Assembly (NCBI GenBank): GCA_958348225.1
Contig: CATVYG010000018.1
Coordinates: 1-42,815 of the forward strand
Reading direction: 5' to 3'
Origin: an uncultured Collinsella sp.
GTDB lineage: Bacteria; Actinomycetota; Coriobacteriia; Coriobacteriales; Coriobacteriaceae
Length of the DNA stretch: 42,815 nucleotides
A program made the position numbers and the translations under genes. The notes beneath the pieces are model-generated. The model did not search any database. It was not told the DNA's origin and saw only the letters and a program-made list of their open reading frames with translations. How positions within the stretch are numbered: position 1 is the first letter of the stretch; each line of letters begins with the position of its first letter. Of the stretch, positions 17,434 to 26,365 are shown in pieces.

Positions 17434-18939
17434 CTACAGCCCCAGAATATGCTCCAGGTAGCCCTTGTTGAACCAGAACGATTGCTTCGTCATCCAACGC
17501 CCGTCGGGCAGTTCGTAAGCATTCCTTGCGATGTCACCGATCTCTGTTCCATCGGCAAACTTGTAAGCCGCTTTTGACGTATGCGGACGAACGTGAACAA
17601 TTGGATTGTCTGCCATACCGGGCAGGTTGTTAGTCACTTTGAGCTTTCCGCTCGCATCCCGATACGGATTGAGCTCAACGCCCTCACGTATTACCTTTCG
17701 CGTCTCATCCCAACAAGCTTTCGCAGGGCCTTCGATTTCGTTTTCTCCCATCGCCCAGAACAAACAACGGTCGAGACGCAGCACGCCATCGTGGTCCTCG
17801 CGAAACACAACGAAGAAGAAGCGATTGGTCTCAAGGCACGCATGAAAAGGCGACGTTTCCCAGTCTTCCTCGATCAAACGCTTGAACTCAAACGGTGGGA
17901 ACGACATAGCCTGTTCGATGTGCCCCCTGTTGTTAACTCGAACAGTTCGGACGGAAATGCCTGCCTTGACGAATTCCTCGGCAGCATTGTTTTTGATTCC
18001 GAGCATACGATAAACGAGCGTTGTCCACTGCGCCTTATTGCCCGTGTACTCCAGTCCATACTGTTCGGCAATTTGACGATCGGTCTCACCGTAATGGCGC
18101 TCGATAAGTCCAGTTACGTAACTTTCGAAATCGATAGACTTGCCATCGTCCTGAACAATGCTCTCCCCGACTCGCGGAGCACCGAGGACATAAGTATGGA
18201 GCACATAGTCCATATACGAGCGCTTGAGGGAAAAGGCGCGACGCTTTGCGCGATGGCGCTCAATCTCGCCCGTATCGGTATTGAAGTATTCATAATACTG
18301 GTCCGCCCACATTGTGGCCTCAGTTGCGCCCTTCGTGCAAGCACCCAGATAAGTCGTCATGCCTTCTGAAAGCTCGTCCGCACGGCCATCCTGAATATAG
18401 GAAATGATCTTCTCGTAGTCGGCGCGAATGATTTTCATGTCCTCTTCGGGCAGACGAACCATGACCGCACGCTCAATGCGTTGGTCGTATTTATCGATGG
18501 AACGATCTCGGCCGTAGTAAATCAACAGGATATTGCTGAGCTTGGTCTTGAGGTGAGAACTGTCGTAGTCGAGCGAAACAGGTCGGTCATAAGGAATCAT
18601 GGTCAGGACAAGGCGCTCGCCAGCAGACTTCCGGCCGTTCTTGAGCACATCAAAACACGTTGCCTTGAGCTCAACGCCCGCCTCGGGAAAGTCGGGGCGA
18701 TCGTCACTATTGGCCTTGTAGCCAAAGTAACGTTCTTCGATAAGAGTGCCCATACCGCCTTTGTACTTCTTGGAGCCAAAGTCCTTGGGCGCACTCTCCC
18801 CCTCCGGAGCAATACCGAGCTCGAGAATATCGCGGAACGTCATGCCATCGAGATTGGCAGCATAGCGCTCAATACTTGAGGGGTCAGAAAAATCAGTATC
18901 GTCAAGCATGCGCTTGAAATCGAGGCGCTTCTTAGACAC
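17434..18939 (-). CDS. Sau3AI/MutH-type restriction endonuclease (GATC)
   Basis: A 501-residue type II restriction enzyme, close to the length of Sau3AI. The MutH-like catalytic domain is N-terminal: GTLIEERYFGYKANSDD precedes Asp83, Glu90 and Lys92, with the same spacing as D70, E77 and K79 of MutH. The C-terminal half is a second, catalytically degenerate MutH-like domain in Sau3AI and probably here (IERHYGETDRQIAEQYGLEY region). It should cut at GATC. It is divergent from a cytosine methyltransferase with 140 bp between, a classical restriction-modification arrangement. Codon use looks less GC-biased than the neighbours, consistent with horizontal transfer. Confidence 0.88.
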   Translation of the reverse strand: MSKKRLDFKRMLDDTDFSDPSSIERYAANLDGMTFRDILELGIAPEGESAPKDFGSKKYKGGMGTLIEERYFGYKANSDDRPDFPEAGVELKATCFDVLKNGRKSAGERLVLTMIPYDRPVSLDYDSSHLKTKLSNILLIYYGRDRSIDKYDQRIERAVMVRLPEEDMKIIRADYEKIISYIQDGRADELSEGMTTYLGACTKGATEATMWADQYYEYFNTDTGEIERHRAKRRAFSLKRSYMDYVLHTYVLGAPRVGESIVQDDGKSIDFESYVTGLIERHYGETDRQIAEQYGLEYTGNKAQWTTLVYRMLGIKNNAAEEFVKAGISVRTVRVNNRGHIEQAMSFPPFEFKRLIEEDWETSPFHACLETNRFFFVVFREDHDGVLRLDRCLFWAMGENEIEGPAKACWDETRKVIREGVELNPYRDASGKLKVTNNLPGMADNPIVHVRPHTSKAAYKFADGTEIGDIARNAYELPDGRWMTKQSFWFNKGYLEHILGL

Positions 18940-19026
18940 GGGATACCTCCGAAACTCGCAACTAACCTCATGGTAGTTCAGAGCAACTACTAACGCCCAG
19001 AAAATTGAGGTCTTGATTGTCCCCTC

Positions 19027-19055
19027 GATCGGTTATTGTTGTGACCACCATAACC
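19027..19055. promoter_or_regulatory. 25-bp palindrome and a GATC site in the divergent RM promoter
   Basis: Positions 19031-19055 form a dyad with 10 of 12 base pairs symmetric: GGTTAT/ATAACC arms, then GT/AC and GT/AC pairs separated by single mismatches. A GATC, the expected recognition site, lies just beside it at 19027-19030. The palindrome ends 24 bp before the methyltransferase start codon. It could be an operator controlling expression of both genes. Confidence 0.55.
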
Positions 19056-19079
19056 GGACACAGCAGCGATTGGAGAAAC

Positions 19080-20342
19080 GTGTCTGAGATTAATATTGCC
19101 GAGCTTTTTGCGGGCGTCGGTGGATTTCGTTTGGGTCTCGAAGGCTATGCCGACCCTCGCCATCCCGAGTTTTATATGAAGCCCGCCGGCCCCTTCCGCA
19201 CCATTTGGGCCAATCAGTGGGAGCCGCCCGGAACCAAGGCGCGTCAGTTCGCGGCCCGTTGCTACATGGATCGCTTCGGCAATGATTCCGTCGTCAACGA
19301 AGACATCAATAAGGTCCTGGAGCAGGCCGAGGCGAAAGAAATCGAAATCCCCGATGTCCAAATGGTTGTTGGCGGTTTCCCCTGCCAAGACTACTCTGTC
19401 GCGCGTCCGCTCAATCAGGCACACGGCATCGAGGGCAAGAAGGGCGTCCTTTGGTGGGACATCTATCACTTCCTCGAAATGAAGAAGCCCAAGTTCGGTC
19501 TCTTTGAGAACGTCGACCGCCTGCTCAAGTCGCCCGCGTCTCAACGCGGTCGCGACTTCGCCATCATCCTAAGCTGTCTTGCCGACCTCGACTACACGGT
19601 CGAATGGCGCGTGGTCAACTCTGCCGAATACGGTTTCCCCCAGCGTCGCAAGCGTGTTTATATCTTCTGCGAAAAGGACGCTGGCAAGGTTGATCTCGTT
19701 AATCGCATGCACAACGGCGTCATGGCTAAAGCCTTCCCCGCCATCTATCCCGACGAGATGTCCGAGCTCGACGTTTTGCCCGACCCCTACGAGAACTCAA
19801 CTCGTTTTGGCGTCGGCCAAAAGACCTCTCAATTCAAGAATGCTGGCGTCATGCAGGGCTGTCATGTTCTGACCTGCGACTTTGCCGAGGACTATCACGG
19901 TGAGCGCCACGTGCTTGGCGACGTGCTTGTCGACGAGGCTGATGTCCCGGAGCAGTTCTACATCTCCGACGAAAAGCTTCCCGACTGGCGCTACCTTAAG
20001 GGCAGCAAGCGCGAAGAGCGCACTAACAAAAAGACAGGCTTTACGTACACGTATTCCGAGGGAGCCATGAGCTTCCCGGATGCCACTGACAAGCCGAGCC
20101 GCACCATCCTCACAGGAGAAGGCGGCACGGGAGCGAGCCGCTTCAAGCACGTCATCGAATGTCCCGATGGCCGTTTCCGCCGTCTTGTTCCCGACGAGCT
20201 CGATCAGCTTCAGGGATTCCCGAAAGGTTGGACCGATACGGGCATGACCGACGGCCATCGGGCCTTCTGCATGGGCAACGCACTCGTCACCGGCGTGCCC
20301 CATCGCATTGGCGAAGCTATGGTCGAAGTGTACGGCCTCTAA
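19080..20342 (+). CDS. C5-cytosine DNA methyltransferase (GATC, Sau3AI-like)
   Basis: A 420-residue m5C methyltransferase that should protect GATC from the divergent endonuclease. Motif I is ELFAGVGGFRLGL near residue 8. Motif IV has the catalytic Cys102 in GGFPCQDYS. Motif VI is LFENVDRLL, and motif VIII is QRRKRVYIF. The C-terminal motifs include LTCDFAEDYHG and the motif IX-X region (RRLVPDELDQLQGFP and GNALVTGVP). I chose the GTG at 19080, with GGAG four bases upstream, because an earlier start would add 21 residues before the conserved motif. A terminator follows. The target site is inferred from the partner enzyme. Confidence 0.9.
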   Translation: MSEINIAELFAGVGGFRLGLEGYADPRHPEFYMKPAGPFRTIWANQWEPPGTKARQFAARCYMDRFGNDSVVNEDINKVLEQAEAKEIEIPDVQMVVGGFPCQDYSVARPLNQAHGIEGKKGVLWWDIYHFLEMKKPKFGLFENVDRLLKSPASQRGRDFAIILSCLADLDYTVEWRVVNSAEYGFPQRRKRVYIFCEKDAGKVDLVNRMHNGVMAKAFPAIYPDEMSELDVLPDPYENSTRFGVGQKTSQFKNAGVMQGCHVLTCDFAEDYHGERHVLGDVLVDEADVPEQFYISDEKLPDWRYLKGSKREERTNKKTGFTYTYSEGAMSFPDATDKPSRTILTGEGGTGASRFKHVIECPDGRFRRLVPDELDQLQGFPKGWTDTGMTDGHRAFCMGNALVTGVPHRIGEAMVEVYGL

Positions 20343-20352
20343 GGCAAGCAAT

Positions 20353-20389
20353 CCGGAGCCGGCAGTTCACGCTGTCGACTCCGTTTTTC
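20353..20389 (+). terminator. terminator after the methyltransferase
   Basis: GGAGCCGGCAG and CTGTCGACTCC pair imperfectly, followed by a run of five T. Confidence 0.6.
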
Positions 20390-20467
20390 CACCCCACTTC
20401 CCTGTATACTGATGTAGCACGTGTTTCATCCGGGCTTGTTGGGCCGGGTCGTTCATGGGAGGGTCTT

Positions 20468-20959
20468 ATGGCTGCTTCGAATCCGCCTAAGGGGAGCGTT
20501 TCTTCTTCGTCCATCAAGCCGGTTACGCGCAAGGCCGTGCGCTGCCAGCGCGAGGTCGCCTGGCTTATCACGCAGGCGGCGGGCAGGCTTGTGGCGACCA
20601 CCCAGGACGTCAATGCGCCTACGCCGAGCTTTGTGTTAGCGGCGGCGCTAGATTTTGCGCGCCAATTGGAGCTTGCCGCACAGGATACCAGCGGCCACCT
20701 CGACTACCAGAATGTTATGGTCCCCGACCTGCAAACGTTCTGCCACATGGCCAAGTTGCCCGCCGCGCCCAATGCGCTTTCGGACGCAGGCTACATGTTT
20801 ACGCTTTCGGGCGCGGACCTTATCCGCGATATCTACGCATACTGCAGCGAGCTCGCCGAACGCAGCGTCTTTGGCACGGCTGAAGTCAAACCGGGATATG
20901 TCATCAAGCTGGTTCTTAGGCTGTTCTTGATGGACGGGTTCGGGGCCATGCCGGCGTAA
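20468..20959 (+). CDS. hypothetical protein
   Basis: A 163-residue soluble protein I do not recognise. It has a Ser/Pro-rich N-terminus of about 20 residues and then a mainly helical region with an Ala/Leu-rich central part (FVLAAALDFARQLELAAQ). No catalytic motif, membrane segment or signal peptide is seen. The ATG is set by GGGAGGG just upstream. A -10 box TATACT lies at 20405-20410, so it appears to have its own promoter after the methyltransferase terminator. The 100 bp after it are empty. Confidence 0.6.
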   Translation: MAASNPPKGSVSSSSIKPVTRKAVRCQREVAWLITQAAGRLVATTQDVNAPTPSFVLAAALDFARQLELAAQDTSGHLDYQNVMVPDLQTFCHMAKLPAAPNALSDAGYMFTLSGADLIRDIYAYCSELAERSVFGTAEVKPGYVIKLVLRLFLMDGFGAMPA

Positions 20960-21059
20960 GCCGAGTCTTTAGCATCACCGTCGACTGGGCAACAACCGCT
21001 TTACCTTAGTGGGCGCCAATCGAGGGTCGATTATTGAGTCGCCTCGTCCACTAACGCAT

Positions 21060-22526
21060 TTATTCCACGCGCTCTGACAGTCGATATTTGCGGTTGCGGC
21101 TTGTCGACGGCGCCGTGGGCTCAAGCTCGCCTTGAGCAATGAGCGCGTTGACGCGCGACCTAACCTGGGAAATTGTAAGCCCCGTGCGTTCTGCCAGCTC
21201 ACGCGTCCCCAGCTCGCCGTAGTGTTTGAGTGCCGTCACAATTAAGCCCCCGCCATAATCGACCGGCTCGATCTTTGAACGGTAAAGTACGACCTTGAAC
21301 CGATCGAACCCCGGGCAGAACAGGGGCTCGGCCAGACCATGCGCGCGCATGGCATCGATCATCATCGGGATGCCCGAGCCATTGCCCTCAGCCGGCGAAC
21401 CTGCGCCATCCGGCAGCGGGACAATCGACATGAGTTTCACGAGCGTCGCGTTACGGCATCGGGAGCTGCCGTCAAACAAGTTCTCGCGAGTCTTTCCCCC
21501 GTAAAGGCCGCCAGGATTCGTCACCTCGACACGATCGTCAAAGACGTCGACGGTAATCGATTGTCCACAGAACCGATCCCCGTATTCTCGATGGATTACG
21601 GCGTTGGCGATTGCCTCGCGCAGAACCTCCTCGGGAATCTCCAGCGAGTCGACACGCGAGACGCCTTGGACGGTCGAGGTTCGCCGCAAATTCTTGGCGA
21701 CGGCCGCGACAGCATCCGAGATCATCTCGCCCAACGTTCCCTCACAGATTGTGCGGTCCATGAACCTCAGCGACCCCGCCGTGCCTTTCCGGGTCCCCGC
21801 ATAGACAGCCATGTCGATAAAGAGCTTGGGATAAAACTGCTGAGGGTAGGTGCCCGCAACTAGGAGTCCAGCCTTGGTGACATTGCCCTGGGAATCAAGG
21901 AAATTTAGGCGCTCCAGCTTCGTTTGTTTGTCCGGCGCGCCGCGCATCGCCCGGGGCGTCAACGAGAAAGCCCGATCTATCGTACGGTCGACCAGCGTCT
22001 CGTCGAGATCGTCCGCGCCCGCGCCCGCCACCGCGTCGCGATCGCTCGGAGTCGCTCGACCGTATGACGCCAATGCGAGCACCTCGGTCGACGAAAGCGG
22101 GACATCTTTGTCATCGATGCGTTTGTAGCTGCCACCTTGAGCGCCCCGCTCTATGACATAACAAGGCTTGCTCGACGGGTCGAGCTCCTCAATCGTGATG
22201 ACCAGAACCACGGTGCCCTGGAGCTCCACGCGCTCAATGGTGTATTTGGGCGGATTGGCCAGCTTTCCACGACCGCCGGCATCGCCCATGCCCGCCACGA
22301 ATTGGTTGAGCACTTTCTCGGTCTCAAAGTTTGCAACTGGGACAAAACCCGCGCGCTCGCTCACTCCGAGTACGATGATGCCGCCGGCGGTGTTTGCGAA
22401 AGCGCTGACCGTTTCCCATACGTCGCGGGAAAGCGTTGTGGCGCTCTCCTTGACCTCGACGTTAAGATCGTCCGAGCCCATGCGCCTTAAAGACTCGAGC
22501 AGACCGGTCAGTTCGTTTTCGTTCAT
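21060..22526 (-). CDS. Schlafen/AlbA_2-domain putative transcriptional regulator
   Basis: A 488-residue protein. The N-terminal AlbA_2 (Schlafen-type) domain spans about residues 15-140: EVKESA, then FANTAGGIIVLGVSE, then VLVITIEE. In the middle is a GHKL-ATPase-like C-terminal domain typical of this group (LREAIANAVIHREYG and VEVTNPGGLYGG). The last 60 residues are a winged helix (LGTRELAERTGLTISQVRSRV). Such proteins are often annotated as ATP-dependent helicase-like or regulatory and are linked with mobile DNA and defence, but their function is not established. The ATG at 22526 fits AAGGA upstream better than the GTG at 22532. The upstream region holds many AGAGAT words that could be its binding sites. 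Confidence 0.78.
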   Translation of the reverse strand: MNENELTGLLESLRRMGSDDLNVEVKESATTLSRDVWETVSAFANTAGGIIVLGVSERAGFVPVANFETEKVLNQFVAGMGDAGGRGKLANPPKYTIERVELQGTVVLVITIEELDPSSKPCYVIERGAQGGSYKRIDDKDVPLSSTEVLALASYGRATPSDRDAVAGAGADDLDETLVDRTIDRAFSLTPRAMRGAPDKQTKLERLNFLDSQGNVTKAGLLVAGTYPQQFYPKLFIDMAVYAGTRKGTAGSLRFMDRTICEGTLGEMISDAVAAVAKNLRRTSTVQGVSRVDSLEIPEEVLREAIANAVIHREYGDRFCGQSITVDVFDDRVEVTNPGGLYGGKTRENLFDGSSRCRNATLVKLMSIVPLPDGAGSPAEGNGSGIPMMIDAMRAHGLAEPLFCPGFDRFKVVLYRSKIEPVDYGGGLIVTALKHYGELGTRELAERTGLTISQVRSRVNALIAQGELEPTAPSTSRNRKYRLSERVE

Positions 22527-22590
22527 CTGCACGTCCTTTCGCTTGGTTCTGCGAAGAATGCCGCGAATGGATTTCCCTCGTCTCTTAGTT

Positions 22591-22822
22591 ATCTCTCGTA
22601 ATTATCTCTCATCTATCTCTCTATCTCTCAGCTTAGAGATAAGAGATAGATAGAGATGGAATGTCTACCATTTGCTTCATTTATACATATTTTTGCTGGT
22701 AGAACAATCGGTATTGAGATAATACCATGATTGCTTGTCTCTTTGCTGCTCAGTTATCTCTCATATTTATCTCTCGTCTTTCTGTTATCTCTCGTATTAG
22801 AGATGAGTGAGAGATGAGAGAT
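22591..22822. repeat. thirteen AGAGAT/ATCTCT hexamers in two palindromic clusters
   Basis: Cluster 1 has ATCTCT at 22591, 22604, 22615 and 22623, then AGAGAT at 22635, 22642 and 22652. Cluster 2 has ATCTCT at 22756, 22769 and 22787, then AGAGAT at 22799, 22810 and 22817. Within each cluster the orientation flips at the centre, so each is a loose dyad. The spacing is irregular and there are no spacers of constant length. It lies 65 bp before the Schlafen-type gene and is AT-rich compared with its surroundings. Confidence 0.7.
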
Positions 22823-22833
22823 ACGCGAGTGAT

Positions 22834-23011
22834 GGACGAGCGAGGATTTTCGGACGGTCGGATATCGAGAGTGGATATTTGGACGGTTTTTGGGGCTTTT
22901 GCGGCAAATTCCGTCCAAATATCCACTCTCGTTCGATAGGTATCCGGAAATCCTCGCTCGTCCGTCCGAATATCCACTCTCGTTTGGCGAGTGTCCAATT
23001 TTCCACGCTCG
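22834..23011. repeat. large inverted repeat (53-bp arms) with extra direct copies
   Basis: The left arm 22834-22886 and right arm 22911-22963 are reverse complements over their outer 21 bp (20 matches) and inner 21 bp (21 matches), with an 11-bp unmatched middle. The loop is 24 nt. The inner unit, CGAGAGTGGATATTTGGACG, recurs at 22964-22985 (one change) and in degenerate form at 22992-23011. Reading frames on both strands through it give repetitive peptides, but they arise from the palindrome. I see no gene in 22527-23147. Confidence 0.75.
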
Positions 23012-23147
23012 TGCGGCGGGCACGCGGGACCTATGCCCAATCCGGCTGCATCGTCTCCAGTTCGCCGCAGGGTCGCGGCCCCATATGGGTATACTCTCGA
23101 GGATTCGACTCGATTCGCCCCCGCTGGGGCGTCAAAGGAGACTGCAT

Positions 23148-26100
23148 ATGCCCACCACCTCAACCGACCCGCGCGCCGCTGCCGCCGCGCTGCTGGTGCC
23201 CGGCACTACCTGCCACGGCTTTGCCGTCGAGCGCTGTGAGACCGTGCCCGAGCTCGACTCGGACGCTTACGTGCTGCGACACACTACCTCGGGCGCTCGC
23301 CTGCTGTACCTGGCGTGCGACGACGAGAACAAGGCCTTTGCCATTGGCTTTAAGACGCCGCCGGCCGATTCCACCGGCGTGTTCCATATTCTTGAGCACT
23401 CGGTGCTGTGCGGATCGGCCATGTTTCCCGTCAAGGAGCCGTTTGTCGACCTGATCAAGAGCTCCATGCAGACGTTTCTCAACGCCATGACCTACCCCGA
23501 CAAGACCATCTACCCCGTTGCCACCACCAACGAGCAGGATCTGTACAACCTGATGGACGTGTATCTGGACGCGGTGTTCAACCCGGCCATCTATACCAAG
23601 CCCACCATTTTTGAGCAGGAGGGCTGGCACTACGAGCTGGACCTGCCGGAGGACGCCGAGGTCGACAGCAGCTCCGCGAGCCTGCGCGAGGGCACGCTGC
23701 GCTATAACGGCGTGGTGTTCAACGAGATGAAAGGTGCGCTGTCCGACCCCATGAGTGTGCTGGACGATGCCGTCAACGCCGCGCTCTATCCCGACACCGC
23801 CTATGCACACGAGAGCGGTGGCGACCCGCGCGCGATTCCCGCGCTCACCTACGAGCAGTTCCTGGACACGCACGCGCGCCACTACAATCCTTCCAACTCT
23901 TATATAACGCTCTACGGCGACCTAGATGTGGACCGCGCACTGGCCTTTTTGGACGAGCGTTATCTGTCGCAGCCGAGTGCCGCGAGCCGCCGCATGGACG
24001 CTGCCGTCGCCGCCGGCGAGGACCCGTCCACGCTGGCGCCCAATCCGCTGGGCGTGCAGGCACCCGTGACCTGCGAGTACAAGCGCGTCGAGATGGCCAC
24101 TACACCCGAGAACGCCCTGGTGGGCCTGGGCCTGGTGCTGGGCAGCGCGCTCGACCGCAAACGCACGATCGCGGCGGATATCCTGTTTGAGGCACTGCTG
24201 GGCTCCAACGAAGCGCCGGTTAAGAAGGCCATTCTGTCCGCCGGCCTGGGCGGCAACGTGGTGAGCTACACCGCGGCCGAAAGCCTGCAGCCCTACGAGC
24301 TCATCATGCTGCAAAACGCGCAGCCCGGCGTGGCGCACGAGCTGCGCCGCGTGTTCCAGGACGCCTGCCGCGACCTATACGAGCATGGCGTTCCGCGCGA
24401 GCGCCTGGAAGCCATCATCAGCAGCAACGAATACGACCTGCGCCAGCGCGACTACGGTATCGCCGACGGCGTGGCCATTGCGTGCGACGCGCTGAGCACG
24501 TGGCTCTACGATGACGACGCCGCGACGCTGGCGCTCAAGTACGGCCCGGTGTACGAGGAGCTGCGTAGCGAGCTAGACGGCAGCTATTTTGAGGACCTGC
24601 TGCGCGAGCTGGTGCTGCAAAACAATCACATGGCGCTGGTCGAGCTGGTGCCGGTGGACGCCGCCGAGGGTTCGGAGGGTGCCGAGGCCGCCGAGCTGGC
24701 AGCCAAGCGCGATGCCATGACCGATGCCGAGCTGGCCGACGTGGTCGAGCGCACGGCCGCGCTGCGTGCCGCGCAGGAGGCGGAAGACACACCCGAGGCC
24801 AAGGCCACGCTGCCGCGCCTGCGCGTGTCCGACATTGGCGAGGCGCGCCCCGAGCCGCCACTGATCGTGGACACGACCGCGCCCATCCCCTGCCTGCGCC
24901 ACGGCATCCCCACCAACCGTCTGGCCTACGCCATGCAGTATTTCGACCTGAACTGCGTCGCGTTTGAGGACCTGCCCTATGTGACACTGCTCTGCCGCCT
25001 GCTTAAGCAGCTGCCCACGCGCGAGCACTCGGCCGAGGAACTCGACAACTTGCTCGCTGGCAAGCTCGGCTTTTTGAGCTTTACGACCGAGGTCATGACG
25101 CAGCCCGAAGTGGACGGCGTGCGCCCCTACCTGCTGGTGAGCGCCGGCGCCCTGTCCGAGAAGATCGATGCGCTGGCGAGTCTGCCGCGCGAGGTATGGT
25201 CGAGCACGCTTTTGGCAGATGCCGACGCCGACCGCGTGCGCGACGTGCTCACGCAGATTCGCATTGGGCTTGAGCAGGGCTTTATCAACAACGGTCACTC
25301 GGCGGCGCTCGGTCGCGCGATGAGCTACAGCTCGCCTTCGGCCGTGGTGCGTGAGCAGCTCTCGGGCGTGGATTTCTATCTGTTCCTGCGCGATCTGCTC
25401 GACCACTTTGACGAGCGCCTGGACGGCCTGCGCGCCAAGCTTACCGAGCTGGCAGGCCGCATCTTTGTGGCCGACGGCTGCATGGCGAGCTTTACCGGCA
25501 GCGACGAGGACTTTGACGCGTACTGGGATGCCGCGGGTGACCTGGGGCTGGGTGCGGGCGATGGTGCCGACCGCGGCGCGCTCGCGGTGCCGACGCCGTG
25601 CGACCGCCACGAGGCTTTCGTGATCCCCAGCGACATCTGCTTTGCCGCGCGTGCGTGCGATCCGCGTCGCCTGGGCATTGACGTGACAGGCGCTTGGGCC
25701 GTGGCTGCCAACGCGCTCTCCTACGATTACCTGTGGAACGAGATTCGCGTGAAGGGCGGTGCGTACGGCTGCGGATTCCGCGCAGCCGGCGAGCGCCAGA
25801 CGGCGTTCTACACCTACCGCGACCCGGCGATCGATCCTTCGATTGAGCGCGTGGAGCGCGCGGGCGCATGGCTTGGCAGCTTTGAGCCCGACGAGGCCGC
25901 CTTTGAGGGCTTTATTGTGAGCTGCGTGAGCGGCATGGACGCGCCGGTGAAGCCGTACGCGCTCACCAAGCGCCGCAACACGACCTACCTGGCCGGGCTC
26001 GATCCGCATGCGCGCGAGGAGCGTCGCGCCCAGATGCTCGCCGCCACGCCCGGTGAGCTGCGCTCGCTCGGCGCCGACGTGACGCGCATTGCAGCCGAGT

Positions 26101-26180
26101 CGCCTACCTGTGTCTTTGGCAGCCGCGAAGTCATCGCCAAGAGCAACGCCGGCTTCAACGTAGTCGACCTGCTGGGCTAA
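23148..26180 (+). CDS. M16C-family zinc metallopeptidase (presequence-protease type)
   Basis: A 1010-residue insulinase-type peptidase of the pitrilysin/PreP group, which degrades short peptides within a closed chamber. The inverted zinc motif HILEH gives His80, Glu83 and His84. The nearby LCGSAMFPVKEPF and FLNAMTYPDKTIYP stretches are typical of M16C. The middle holds the M16C-associated linker, and the C-terminal half repeats the inactive M16 fold (RVKGGAYGCGF region). No signal peptide is seen, so it is probably cytoplasmic. The ATG is set by AAAGGAG seven bases upstream; the frame is open further back, into the palindromic repeat, but that extension is unlikely. A TATACT box near 23090 may be its -10. 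A strong hairpin follows. Confidence 0.9.
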   Translation: MPTTSTDPRAAAAALLVPGTTCHGFAVERCETVPELDSDAYVLRHTTSGARLLYLACDDENKAFAIGFKTPPADSTGVFHILEHSVLCGSAMFPVKEPFVDLIKSSMQTFLNAMTYPDKTIYPVATTNEQDLYNLMDVYLDAVFNPAIYTKPTIFEQEGWHYELDLPEDAEVDSSSASLREGTLRYNGVVFNEMKGALSDPMSVLDDAVNAALYPDTAYAHESGGDPRAIPALTYEQFLDTHARHYNPSNSYITLYGDLDVDRALAFLDERYLSQPSAASRRMDAAVAAGEDPSTLAPNPLGVQAPVTCEYKRVEMATTPENALVGLGLVLGSALDRKRTIAADILFEALLGSNEAPVKKAILSAGLGGNVVSYTAAESLQPYELIMLQNAQPGVAHELRRVFQDACRDLYEHGVPRERLEAIISSNEYDLRQRDYGIADGVAIACDALSTWLYDDDAATLALKYGPVYEELRSELDGSYFEDLLRELVLQNNHMALVELVPVDAAEGSEGAEAAELAAKRDAMTDAELADVVERTAALRAAQEAEDTPEAKATLPRLRVSDIGEARPEPPLIVDTTAPIPCLRHGIPTNRLAYAMQYFDLNCVAFEDLPYVTLLCRLLKQLPTREHSAEELDNLLAGKLGFLSFTTEVMTQPEVDGVRPYLLVSAGALSEKIDALASLPREVWSSTLLADADADRVRDVLTQIRIGLEQGFINNGHSAALGRAMSYSSPSAVVREQLSGVDFYLFLRDLLDHFDERLDGLRAKLTELAGRIFVADGCMASFTGSDEDFDAYWDAAGDLGLGAGDGADRGALAVPTPCDRHEAFVIPSDICFAARACDPRRLGIDVTGAWAVAANALSYDYLWNEIRVKGGAYGCGFRAAGERQTAFYTYRDPAIDPSIERVERAGAWLGSFEPDEAAFEGFIVSCVSGMDAPVKPYALTKRRNTTYLAGLDPHAREERRAQMLAATPGELRSLGADVTRIAAESPTCVFGSREVIAKSNAGFNVVDLLG

Positions 26181-26194
26181 GGCACGGCAAGCAA

Positions 26195-26239
26195 AACTAC
26201 CACGAAGGGCGCAGTTCACAGGCGCCCTTCGTGGTAGTT
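26195..26239. terminator. 18-bp perfect hairpin after the peptidase
   Basis: Arms 26195-26212 and 26222-26239 pair perfectly around a 9-nt loop. The plus-strand copy lacks a T-run, and the minus-strand copy ends in TTTTG, so it could serve both directions. Confidence 0.65.
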
Positions 26240-26246
26240 CGAACAC

Positions 26247-26275
26247 TTGTTCTATACGCACACATGTTCTATAGT
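26247..26275 (+). promoter_or_regulatory. promoter of hicAB
   Basis: TTGTTC at 26247-26252, a 17-bp spacer and TATAGT at 26270-26275 give a good sigma-70-type promoter. The word TGTTCTATA occurs twice across it. Confidence 0.6.
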
Positions 26276-26300
26276 AGAGGTGCTTGCATCGAACTGAAAT

Positions 26301-26321
26301 TGCAACTAGAATATAGTTGCA
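26301..26321. promoter_or_regulatory. 21-bp operator-like palindrome before hicA
   Basis: TGCAACTA and TAGTTGCA are perfect arms around 5 bp. It lies about 20 bp after the predicted transcription start and 45 bp before the hicA GTG. HicB antitoxins with ribbon-helix-helix domains usually bind such palindromes to repress their own operon. Confidence 0.6.
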
Positions 26322-26365
26322 GAATGTGAGGCGGGATAACTCGATCCGATAAACTCATCGCCCAA

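Noticed and set aside
22591..22822. Possible CRISPR array
   Set aside because: Units are only six bases, spacing is irregular and orientation flips; no cas genes are present.
22890..23147. N-terminal extension of the M16C peptidase
   Set aside because: It would start in the palindromic repeat; the ATG at 23148 has AAAGGAG and the family N-terminus.
22750..23163. Minus-strand frames giving repetitive peptides with NESGYxDG-like units
   Set aside because: The periodicity is produced by the DNA palindrome; both strands give similar peptides and there is no ribosome site.
24573..26261. Open frame of 562 codons on the minus strand inside the M16C gene
   Set aside because: Antisense shadow of a GC-rich gene; it lacks a ribosome site and domains.
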